Assembly (NCBI GenBank): GCA_016779225.1
Contig: JADHNZ010000003.1
Location: forward strand, 1 to 64,000
DNA from: Planctomycetota bacterium
GTDB lineage: Bacteria; Planctomycetota; UBA1135; GCA-002686595
DNA length: 64,000 bases
Direction of reading: 5' to 3'
In this document: piece after piece, positions 52,184-58,992 of the stretch
Layout: each line of letters begins with the position of its first letter
Numbering within the stretch: the stretch's first letter is position 1
Program-made: the position numbers and the translations under genes
Notes under the pieces: generated by a model
Seen by the model: only the letters and a program-made list of their open reading frames with translations
The model's database searches: none
What the model was told of the DNA's origin: nothing

Positions 52184-53403
52184 GCCTCTCTCCCGGCCAC
52201 GCAGGCCTCCTGCCACCCCTTGAGGGTCTGCGCGATCGTGGGGCCATTGAAGTGAGTGAGCGCGTGGGCGCGTCCCTCCTCGGACAGCCTGGCCCTCTCC
52301 TCGGAGGAGCCCAGGAGCTCGAGCAAGGCGCTCGCCAGCGCGTCGCTGTCCTCCTCCGGCACGAGCCGTCCGACGCGGCCCTGGTCGAGGATCTCCGGGA
52401 TACCGGTCACGGGCGTGGACACGCACGGCAACCCGCAGCCCAGGGCCTCGAGCAGCACGGTCGGGAGGGCGTCGCGGTTCCCGTCGTCCCCCACCCGGCA
52501 GGGCAGCGCGAACACGGTCGCGCGCTGCATCAGCGCGAGCACCTCACCCTGATGGAGCGCGCCCTCGAGGCGCACGAAGGCTCCGGCGTCGCGCTCTTGA
52601 ATGCGTGCCTCGAGCGCCTCGCGGGCATCGCCCTGGCCCACGATGACGCAGCGCGCTGCCGGCCGCGCGGCGCGAACCTGCACCATGGCGTCAACGAGCA
52701 GGTCGAGGCCCTTCTTCTCCACGAGCCGCCCCACGGAGAGGACCAGGTCCTCCTCGCGCGGGGCGTCGCCGGGCTGGAAGTGCTCCAGGTCGATGCCGTT
52801 GAAGAGCTTGCGCAGGCGCGGCTGGGCAGCCTCGCCGAGGAACCCGCGCAGGTGCTCGAGGTTGGCCTCGCAGACGGTGGTGGTGAACGAGCTGTCGGCG
52901 ACGATCCGCGTCAGGAGGCGCGGGTCCACCGTCGAGCGGTAGATGTCCTTCGCGTGGGCCGTGATGCTGTAGGTCGGGCCGCCGAGCTGGTGCACCAGGT
53001 GCGCGACGATGGCGGACTCGGTGGCGAAGTGGACATGCAGGTGCTGCACGCCAAGGTCACGCGTGCGGTCCAGGACATGGAGGGCCTCCCCCACCAGGCG
53101 GCCGATGCGCGGCAGCCCGAACTCCTGCAGGGGACGCACCACCGGACCCAGGGCCTCGAGCAGGCCTGCCGCCTCGGGGTCGAACACGCGCGACCAGGGA
53201 TCCAGCTCCGACCGTGAGGGCAGCAGCTCGACCTCGGCCCGCAGGCCCTCGAGCGCGGGGTGACGAGGCTCGTCGTCCGGAGTCCGGCGCGAGAACACGC
53301 GCAGCTGAGCGCCGAGGGCCTCCTGCTGGATGAGCTCTCCCAGGATGAAGGTCTCCGACAGGCGCGGGAACTTCTTGAGCAGGTACCCGATCAGAGGTTG
53401 CAT
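52180..53403 (-). CDS. GT4-family glycosyltransferase (colanic-acid WcaL-like)
   Basis: 407 residues. The N-terminus IGYLLKKFPRLSETFILGE is the hallmark of the WcaL/AmsK-like branch. Then HLHVHFATESAIVAHLVHQL, YSITAHAKDIYRS, LFNGIDLEHFQPG, the donor-domain strand LVLSVGRLVEKKGLDLLVDA, VIVGQGDAREAL and the acidic motif region DALPTVLLEALGCGLPCVST. It acts in the cytoplasm on a lipid-linked glycan. The start overlaps the preceding gene by 13 nt, and the stop is used by the GTG of the next gene, so translation of the three glycosyltransferase genes is closely tied. Confidence 0.94.
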   Translation of the reverse strand: MQPLIGYLLKKFPRLSETFILGELIQQEALGAQLRVFSRRTPDDEPRHPALEGLRAEVELLPSRSELDPWSRVFDPEAAGLLEALGPVVRPLQEFGLPRIGRLVGEALHVLDRTRDLGVQHLHVHFATESAIVAHLVHQLGGPTYSITAHAKDIYRSTVDPRLLTRIVADSSFTTTVCEANLEHLRGFLGEAAQPRLRKLFNGIDLEHFQPGDAPREEDLVLSVGRLVEKKGLDLLVDAMVQVRAARPAARCVIVGQGDAREALEARIQERDAGAFVRLEGALHQGEVLALMQRATVFALPCRVGDDGNRDALPTVLLEALGCGLPCVSTPVTGIPEILDQGRVGRLVPEEDSDALASALLELLGSSEERARLSEEGRAHALTHFNGPTIAQTLKGWQEACVAGREA

Positions 53404-54623
53404 GCGTGCCCTCCGAGGGAGTGGACGCGCCCCGAGTCCTCTTCACCCATCAGAGCTCCAAGCAGCTCAGCAGCGCGCTCGGCCCCCCTCAGGTCGAGCT
53501 GCATGCGGGTCGTCCGCCCCTGATCGAGGCAGGCCTCGACCGCGGCGGGGATCTCGGTCATGCCGCTCTTGACCAGGCACTCGGCCAGGCCGAGGGAGCG
53601 GAGCCTCTGAGCGCGGATGAACTGCTCGCGACGGGGCCGGGTGCGCGGGAGGAGCACCGCCGGCGTGTCGGAGTCGAGCAGCTCCGCGCAGGTGTTGTAT
53701 CCGGCCATGGAGACCACGGCATCGGCGTTCGCAATGGCGGAGCGCAGCTGGGGGTCGAACTCGGCAACCTCCACGCGATCGAGACCCGCGGCGAGCTCCC
53801 GGATCCGCTCGGACCGCTGGGGGTCCGCGAGGGGACCGGTCACGATGCGCGAGGTCCAGCGCGCCTCGCGCCCGACCAGCGAGCGCAGGTAGGCCTCGAT
53901 GCGATCGGCACCGTCGCCACCGCCGCCGGTGGTCACCAGGACCTCCGGCACCTCGCGCGACGCGGCCGGGCTCGAGGCCCGGTGCGGGCGCACGACATAG
54001 CCCACATGCTGGACGCGAGAGCGCAGCTCGGGCGGGACCGGGTACTCCTCACGCATGTCGAAGACGCGCGGGTCCCCGTAGACGAGGATGTCCTCGTAGA
54101 GCTCGCGCAGGGCGCGCCGGATCTCGGGCCGACTCCAGTCGCGCGCCACATGCAGGGGCGAGTCGATGATGTCGCGCAGGCCCAGGACGCAGGGGACCCC
54201 AGCCCGGCGGGCCGCCTCGAGGGTCGGGAGGAGCTCGCCGCCGAGCCCCACGGGCGTGTGGTCCACCAGCAGGAGGTCCGGCTCGAAGGCGTCGAAGGCC
54301 GCCCTCAGCGTCGCACAGCGCAGGTCCAACACCGGCCCGAGGGGGCCTCGCAGCTGGAGGGGCTGGTAGGCGGCGCCACGCTTGGTGACCGCCGGCAGCT
54401 TCAGGACATCGACGCCGTCCGGGAGGGGGAAGTGGGTCGCGCAGGGGGAGCCCGTCGCGATGAGGGTGGAGGCGTGGGGGTAGCGGGCCTGGATGGCCGC
54501 GGCCAGGGTCAGGCAGCGCCTCAGGTGCCCGAGGCCGAACGAGTCGTGCCCATACAGCATCACCCGGGGCCCGCCGAGGGGCTCGGCGGTCGGATCGACC
54601 GTGCTGGAGAAGGTGTGGGGCAT
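53391..54623 (-). CDS. GT28/MurG-like glycosyltransferase, first gene of the glycan operon
   Basis: 410 residues from ATG 54623 (MPHTFSSTVDP). A GTG at 54653 is in frame but coincides with the predicted sigma-54 transcription start, so it is rejected. The N-terminal half has RVMLYGHDSFGLGHLRRCLTL, the Gly-rich loop seen in MurG-like and MJ1255-like transferases, then DLLLVDHTPVGLGGELL. The C-terminal half has VLVTTGGGGDG, IVTGPL, NADAVVSMAGYNTCAELL and PAVLLPRTRPRREQFIRAQRL, the acceptor-loop pattern of GT28 enzymes. It likely starts or extends a glycan from a nucleotide sugar. A near-perfect sigma-54 promoter lies just upstream. Confidence 0.88.
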   Translation of the reverse strand: MPHTFSSTVDPTAEPLGGPRVMLYGHDSFGLGHLRRCLTLAAAIQARYPHASTLIATGSPCATHFPLPDGVDVLKLPAVTKRGAAYQPLQLRGPLGPVLDLRCATLRAAFDAFEPDLLLVDHTPVGLGGELLPTLEAARRAGVPCVLGLRDIIDSPLHVARDWSRPEIRRALRELYEDILVYGDPRVFDMREEYPVPPELRSRVQHVGYVVRPHRASSPAASREVPEVLVTTGGGGDGADRIEAYLRSLVGREARWTSRIVTGPLADPQRSERIRELAAGLDRVEVAEFDPQLRSAIANADAVVSMAGYNTCAELLDSDTPAVLLPRTRPRREQFIRAQRLRSLGLAECLVKSGMTEIPAAVEACLDQGRTTRMQLDLRGAERAAELLGALMGEEDSGRVHSLGGHACNL

Positions 54624-54664
54624 GACGAGAGGGCGTGAGGGTCCCGCGTTCACGGTCCTTTAGT

Positions 54665-54679
54665 GCAAGGCTCGTGCCA
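54665..54679 (-). promoter_or_regulatory. Sigma-54 promoter of the glycan operon
   Basis: The minus strand reads TGGCACGAGCCTTGC then A: every base of TGGCACG-N4-TTGCW is matched, with 10 nt between GG and GC. The predicted start at about 54653 gives a 30-nt leader to the ATG at 54623. Confidence 0.88.
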
Positions 54680-54711
54680 GGGCTAGGGGGCCGTGGCAGG
54701 GGCCGAGGCCT

Positions 54712-54748
54712 GTCTAAATTCTGGACACTGGGTCCGAAACCTGGACAC
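54712..54748. promoter_or_regulatory. Tandem GTCY-N7-GGAC palindromes: shared enhancer between divergent sigma-54 promoters
   Basis: GTCTAAATTCTGGACAC (54712-54728) and GTCCGAAACCTGGACAC (54732-54748) agree at 13 of 17 positions and are exactly 20 bp apart, on one DNA face. Each core is an imperfect palindrome, as Fis-type activators bind. Site centres lie about 66 and 86 nt upstream of the left start and 97 and 77 nt upstream of the right start, normal for sigma-54 enhancers. Confidence 0.75.
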
Positions 54749-54789
54749 GCATCCGGTTCGTGAGGGGGGTATCAAGAGTTTGTGGCCCA

Positions 54790-54804
54790 TGGCACGGGGG
54801 TTGC
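54790..54804 (+). promoter_or_regulatory. Sigma-54 promoter of the secreted-protein gene
   Basis: TGGCACGGGGGTTGC: TGGCACG and TTGC are exact and GG-N10-GC spacing is right; the next base is G rather than A/T. Predicted start about 54816. This rules out upstream in-frame start codons at 54782 for the gene that follows. Confidence 0.85.
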
Positions 54805-54850
54805 GCTGGACCTTCCAGCCGACCGCCCCGGAATGGCTCACCTCTCTCCG

Positions 54851-56437
54851 ATGAACTCAGCAGCTCTCTCCCTCGCCGGCCTGCTCCTGGCAGCAGCACC
54901 GGCCTCCGCAGACCTCCTCTCCGGCCGCGTCCTCGATGCCGCGGGGCTCCCCCTCCCCGCCTGCAACCTGGATGTCATCGATGTCGTGACGGGCAACGAC
55001 ATGGCTCTGGCCGGCGACACGACCGACGCCTCCGGCCTCTTCTCCATCGATGTCCCCACCGGGCTGTACCTGGTTCATGTGACGCCGCCTCCCGGCAGCC
55101 TCCACCTCGTGGGCGAGGTGGACGGAGTGGCGGTCATCGGGCCGACCGCCATGGGCGACATCCAGCTCGTCTCCGGCGCCCTGCTGAGCGGCATGATCCT
55201 CCTGCCCGGCGGCCTGCCGGCGGTGGGCGCCAACCTCGATATCGAGCTGGCCAACGGAGACGAGTACTTCCCCGCCGGCGACACCACCGACGATACGGGC
55301 CTCTTCTCGATGGTCGTGCCCCTGGGCGAGCTTGCGCTCCAGGTGAGGCCCGAGACCCTCACCGCCACGCTGCTGGCGCCGGTGGAGCAGGAGCTCGTGA
55401 TGGCTGCCTCGCAGGATGTGGGCACCATCCAGCTGGTCGAGGGCTTCTGGACCAGCGTCACGGTGCAGACCCAGGCGGGCGCACCCGTGTTCGGGGCCGA
55501 CCTGGATGCGTTCGACGCGGTGACGGGGACGAAGCTCTTCACCCCGGGTGACAACACGAACACCCTCGGGTTCGCGGATGTGGTCCTCCCTGCGGGGAGC
55601 TACCTGGTGGAGGTGCAGCCGCGCTTTGTGGACCGGCTGGCCGCCACCACCCTCGGCCCCGTCTCCGTGGCGGCCACCACGAGCCTCGGGACCATCCAGG
55701 TCGAGCCGGGCTTCGTGGTCACAGGGACCGTGACGGACGCCGGCGGCCAGCTCGTGGCCGAGGTCGATGTGGACGCGTTCCTCGCAGGCACGCTGACCGA
55801 GCAGACCCTCTTCGCGGACAACTCGAACGCAAGCGGCGTCTACGCCGTGATCCTCCCGGCGGGCACCTTCGACCTCGTCTTCACCCCCGATCCCCTGCTC
55901 AGCCCGGGCCTGGGGAGCGCGACGGTCACCGCCGTCAGCATCAGCGGGGACCTCGTGGTGGATGTGCAGCTCGGCTCCGGCCCCCCGGCACCGACCCTGT
56001 TCTGCGACCCGGCCAATGCCAACAGCACCGGACAGCCGGTGACCCTGGCGAGCTCCAGCTTCTCGGGCTCTGGCGTGTTCCACCTCGAAGCCACGGGCGG
56101 ACCCGCCAACCAGTTCGGCGCCTTCGTGGTCGCGGCGACTCCGAACCTCACGGGCGTCACCATCAGCCAGGGCCTCCTGTGCCTCGCTCCGCCCCTGGGG
56201 CGCTACACCTCGGCTGCTGGCGCGACGCTGAACTCCGTCGGGCGCTTCGACGCGACGGGGGTCTTCCAGAACCTCTTCGGGACCTCGACGGTCGGGACGG
56301 GCTTTGATGTGCCCGCCACCCTGCCGGCGCCCCCCGGGGGCTCCATCACGAGCGGCTCCACCTGGCACTTCCAGCTGTGGTACCGCGACCTCGGCGGCGT
56401 CTCCAACTTCTCCAACGGCATCACCGTGAGCTTCTGA
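54851..56437 (+). CDS. Secreted protein with four carboxypeptidase-regulatory-like repeats and lineage-type C-terminal domain
   Basis: 528 residues from MNSAALSLAGLLLAAAPASA, a clean signal peptide; ATG 54833 is a possible alternative start. Four related repeats of about 85 residues follow (near 24-110, 110-195, 195-280, 280-365), each with a beta-sandwich pattern such as GRVLDAAGLPLPACNLDV, AGDTTDASGLFSIDVPTG and LVEVQPRF. The last about 145 residues (from PPAPTLFCDPANANSTG to GGVSNFSNGITVSF) are a separate beta domain with GGPANQFGAFVVA and GSTWHFQLWYRDLGG, the type that ends many secreted planctomycetal proteins and may be a sorting or surface-attachment module. It is the likely target gene of the sigma-54 activator. 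Confidence 0.88.
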   Translation: MNSAALSLAGLLLAAAPASADLLSGRVLDAAGLPLPACNLDVIDVVTGNDMALAGDTTDASGLFSIDVPTGLYLVHVTPPPGSLHLVGEVDGVAVIGPTAMGDIQLVSGALLSGMILLPGGLPAVGANLDIELANGDEYFPAGDTTDDTGLFSMVVPLGELALQVRPETLTATLLAPVEQELVMAASQDVGTIQLVEGFWTSVTVQTQAGAPVFGADLDAFDAVTGTKLFTPGDNTNTLGFADVVLPAGSYLVEVQPRFVDRLAATTLGPVSVAATTSLGTIQVEPGFVVTGTVTDAGGQLVAEVDVDAFLAGTLTEQTLFADNSNASGVYAVILPAGTFDLVFTPDPLLSPGLGSATVTAVSISGDLVVDVQLGSGPPAPTLFCDPANANSTGQPVTLASSSFSGSGVFHLEATGGPANQFGAFVVAATPNLTGVTISQGLLCLAPPLGRYTSAAGATLNSVGRFDATGVFQNLFGTSTVGTGFDVPATLPAPPGGSITSGSTWHFQLWYRDLGGVSNFSNGITVSF

Positions 56438-56520
56438 GCCCCGACGCCAGCCATGACCACCGGCACCGCCGGGCCCGGACCAGTGAGAGGGGTACGGGCA
56501 AGACGGAGCCGGTCACCGCA

Positions 56521-56550
56521 AGCCCCCGTTCGCCTTGTGCGGCGGGGGCT
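56521..56550 (+). terminator. Hairpin between the secreted-protein and beta-helix genes
   Basis: AGCCCCCG (56521-56528) pairs with CGGGGGCT (56543-56550), with a smaller CGC/GCG stem inside the loop. It lies 83 nt after one stop and 13 nt before the next start, so it may attenuate transcription or mask the start region. No U-tract. Confidence 0.4.
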
Positions 56551-56562
56551 CGCACCTTCACC

Positions 56563-58908
56563 ATGCCTCCCATGCGCACCGCTGCTGCTCTGTCCCTGCT
56601 CCTGCTCCTCGCGAGCTGCGACCGGACCTCCTTCGAGCCGGCGCCCGGTGGCGGCGGGTCGAGCGGAGGAGGCGGCTCGGGAGGGGGCGCGGTCGACGCC
56701 GCGGAGGCCCCCAAGCGTGCCTCGCTCGTGGCCGCCGCAGCGGGCGAGGACCTGGCCGTGCTGTCCTGGACCACCGCCGATGCGCCGACCCTGGGCCGCG
56801 AGTTCGCCCTGCGGGTCGCCCCCGTCGGCGTGGACCTGTCGAGCGTCACGGGGCTCAGCGGCCCAAGCCCGCTGGTCGTGGAAGGCCTCCCGCCCCTGAC
56901 GGAGCACCACGCCCAGCTGTTCCAGCGCGAGGGCCAGGGCACCTGGTCCCCCACTGGGACCCGCATGCGCTTCCGCACGGCGCCCGTGTACTTCGTCGAT
57001 CCTGCGGCCTCCGCAGCTGCCCCTTCGACGGACCCAGCGAACCCCGGGAACAGCCTCGTCTTCGCGGCGCTGTTCGCATCCCAGTCCAGCGCCAATGTCT
57101 GGGTGACCCAGGGCGACTTCGTGCAGGCGACCACGCCCACCAACGGCAGCATCCTCACGGCCCGCGGCATCTCGATCTACGGCGGCTTCGCGCAGGGCTT
57201 CACGCCGTACCTGCGCGACCCCGCGGCCCGCAGGACCCGGCTGCGGGTGGATCCAGCCACCAGCGGAGTGGTGAGCCTCGTGACCGTGGTGGCTCCCGGT
57301 GACGGCGCCGGCCTGGGCTACACGATCCTCGACGGGATCACCCTGGACGGCGGCGGCACGGCCCAGGAAGCCCTCGACACCAGCTCCGAGGTCGAGTGCC
57401 GCTCGGTCCACGCGACGGGCTGCAACCGCGGCTTCGTCCTCGAGAAGAGCACCCTCAACAGCCCGGAGTCCGCCCTGCTGTCGCACTGTAGGGCCACCGC
57501 GAACGACCTGGAGGGCATCCTCGTCCGCGGCTCGTGGCGCATGGACCTGTTCGCCTGCATCGCCACCGACAACGCGCAGGAGGGCTGTCAGTTCGACCCC
57601 CTGCAGTGCCCGCGCGGCACGAGCACAGCCTTCACGGCCAAGGCGGACCTGCGCGACTGCACCTTCGCGCGCAACGGCAGCGACGGGCTCGACATCGACC
57701 TGCGTGGACCGGAGGAGCTGACCGACGACCAGCTGCCCGGCGGCCGCTTCGAGGTGCGCGTCGAGAATGTCCTGTGCGCCGAGAACGGGGCGCTGGGGTG
57801 CCTGGTGGACATCGACTACGAGGCCTTTCGGCTCTGGTCGGTGGACCTGCTGCTGGACCATGTCGAGGCGCGCGCCAACGGCTCGGACGGGGTGCGGCTG
57901 GACCTGGACGACGGGGTGAGCGCGACGGATCCAACGCCGACCCTGGCCCTCGTCCGCGCGTCGCGGGCGAGCGCGAACCTCGGGGACGGGTTCCATGTGA
58001 GCAGCGAGAGCGAGCGAGTGCTGGTGTCCTTCGCCGGCTGCCTCGCCCAGGGCAACCGTGGCTTCGGCTTCGGGCACTCCGAGGGCGCGGCCGGCGGGAA
58101 CGCCAGCATCGTCACCAGCCACTGCGCCGTGCTCGGCAACGCGGAGGGCGGCTTCGAGGCCCATCCCCTGCAGGGCTTCCACGCCAACCCTGCGGCCTGG
58201 ATCCAGGGGAGCCCCTGGCCCGCGGGGCGCGACCTGGCGGGACTCTCCCTCAACGCCGGAGCCCTGCCGTTCGTCACGGCCGCGCGGCAGGTAGCGCGCC
58301 TCTCGGGCACGCCGAGCGCTCCGACCACCCTCGACGCCCCCCTCTTCGGAGTCGGCGCTCGCGTCGAGTGGAACGACGACGGGATCGAGCGCATCGTGTC
58401 CGCGCTCGGGACCACCAGCGTGATCCTCGACCCGTCCCCCAGCGCCCTCCCCGTCACCCTGGCCTGGTTCGAGTCCGTAGGCGTGCTTGAGGACCTGAGC
58501 CCCTCGGCGGGCTCGCCCCTTGCGAGCGCGGGAGTGACCGCGCCCGGGATCCCCGGTGCGGACCTCGGACCTGGGGGCCTGGGGCTGGCCGCGCCGGGCC
58601 TCGGCCTCGAGGAGCCCGCGGTCGCCTTCATCGGGCACCTGGCGAGCGAGGGCACCGAGCGCCGGCTGCTCGTCGTCGGCGGACTGATCGACCCGGCGTC
58701 CTTCAACGGGCGCGTGCGCGTCATGGATGGCAGTGGCGAGGACATCACCTCCGCGGCCACCCTCGTGGACGGCGGAGCGGCGATCCTGCTGACCGAGCCG
58801 AGCGGGGGCTGGAGCACCGCCGCCCGCATCGAGGTGCTCGCCGGCCTGCAGACCCTGGAGGGCGTGCCGCTGCTTGCTCCCGTGGGGCTGCGACCCGAGC
58901 TTCCCTGA
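56563..58908 (+). CDS. Parallel beta-helix lipoprotein
   Basis: 781 residues starting MPPMRTAAALSLLLLLASC, a lipoprotein signal; ATG 56572 is an alternative. A Gly/Ser linker (PGGGGSSGGGGSGGG) follows, then a fibronectin-like domain (about 50-140: LAVLSWTTADAPTLGREFAL) and a long right-handed beta-helix (about 150-560) with recurring turns such as LDGITLDGGGTAQ, LSHCRATANDLEGILV, LRDCTFARNGSDGLDI and VLCAENGALGCLVDI. C-terminal part is beta-rich with LLVVGGLIDPASFNGRV. Helices of this kind bind or cleave polysaccharides, but no pectate-lyase catalytic set is recognisable, so binding or adhesion is likelier. Probably part of the sigma-54 unit upstream or partly insulated by the hairpin. Confidence 0.82.
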   Translation: MPPMRTAAALSLLLLLASCDRTSFEPAPGGGGSSGGGGSGGGAVDAAEAPKRASLVAAAAGEDLAVLSWTTADAPTLGREFALRVAPVGVDLSSVTGLSGPSPLVVEGLPPLTEHHAQLFQREGQGTWSPTGTRMRFRTAPVYFVDPAASAAAPSTDPANPGNSLVFAALFASQSSANVWVTQGDFVQATTPTNGSILTARGISIYGGFAQGFTPYLRDPAARRTRLRVDPATSGVVSLVTVVAPGDGAGLGYTILDGITLDGGGTAQEALDTSSEVECRSVHATGCNRGFVLEKSTLNSPESALLSHCRATANDLEGILVRGSWRMDLFACIATDNAQEGCQFDPLQCPRGTSTAFTAKADLRDCTFARNGSDGLDIDLRGPEELTDDQLPGGRFEVRVENVLCAENGALGCLVDIDYEAFRLWSVDLLLDHVEARANGSDGVRLDLDDGVSATDPTPTLALVRASRASANLGDGFHVSSESERVLVSFAGCLAQGNRGFGFGHSEGAAGGNASIVTSHCAVLGNAEGGFEAHPLQGFHANPAAWIQGSPWPAGRDLAGLSLNAGALPFVTAARQVARLSGTPSAPTTLDAPLFGVGARVEWNDDGIERIVSALGTTSVILDPSPSALPVTLAWFESVGVLEDLSPSAGSPLASAGVTAPGIPGADLGPGGLGLAAPGLGLEEPAVAFIGHLASEGTERRLLVVGGLIDPASFNGRVRVMDGSGEDITSAATLVDGGAAILLTEPSGGWSTAARIEVLAGLQTLEGVPLLAPVGLRPELP

Positions 58909-58923
58909 GTGGGCCAGGCCTAG

Positions 58924-58955
58924 GGGCGCCCCTGCCTCGGAGCGGGGCAGCGCCC
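58924..58955 (+). terminator. Hairpin terminator after the beta-helix gene
   Basis: GGGCGC (58924-58929) pairs with GCGCCC (58950-58955); inside, CCC pairs with GGG. It starts 16 nt after the stop and precedes the activator's own promoter, separating the two transcripts. Confidence 0.5.
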
Positions 58956-58960
58956 GTCGC

Positions 58961-58975
58961 GTCCGAATCTTGGAC
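58961..58975. promoter_or_regulatory. GTCC-N7-GGAC site over the activator's own promoter
   Basis: GTCCGAATCTTGGAC agrees at 13 of 15 positions with the enhancer copy GTCCGAAACCTGGAC at 54732-54746. It ends 2 nt before a TAGGCT -10 hexamer, covering the -35 region, so binding would block RNA polymerase and cause self-repression. Confidence 0.7.
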
Positions 58976-58977
58976 GG

Positions 58978-58983
58978 TAGGCT
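58978..58983 (+). promoter_or_regulatory. TAGGCT -10 element of the activator gene
   Basis: TAGGCT fits TAnnnT, 9 nt before the ATG at 58993; predicted leader is 2-3 nt. No Shine-Dalgarno is present. Confidence 0.45.
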
Positions 58984-58992
58984 GTTCATAGG

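Noticed and set aside
54782-54850. Upstream in-frame start (54782) for the secreted protein
   Set aside because: It lies upstream of the sigma-54 promoter core and would put a poor N-terminus before the signal peptide.
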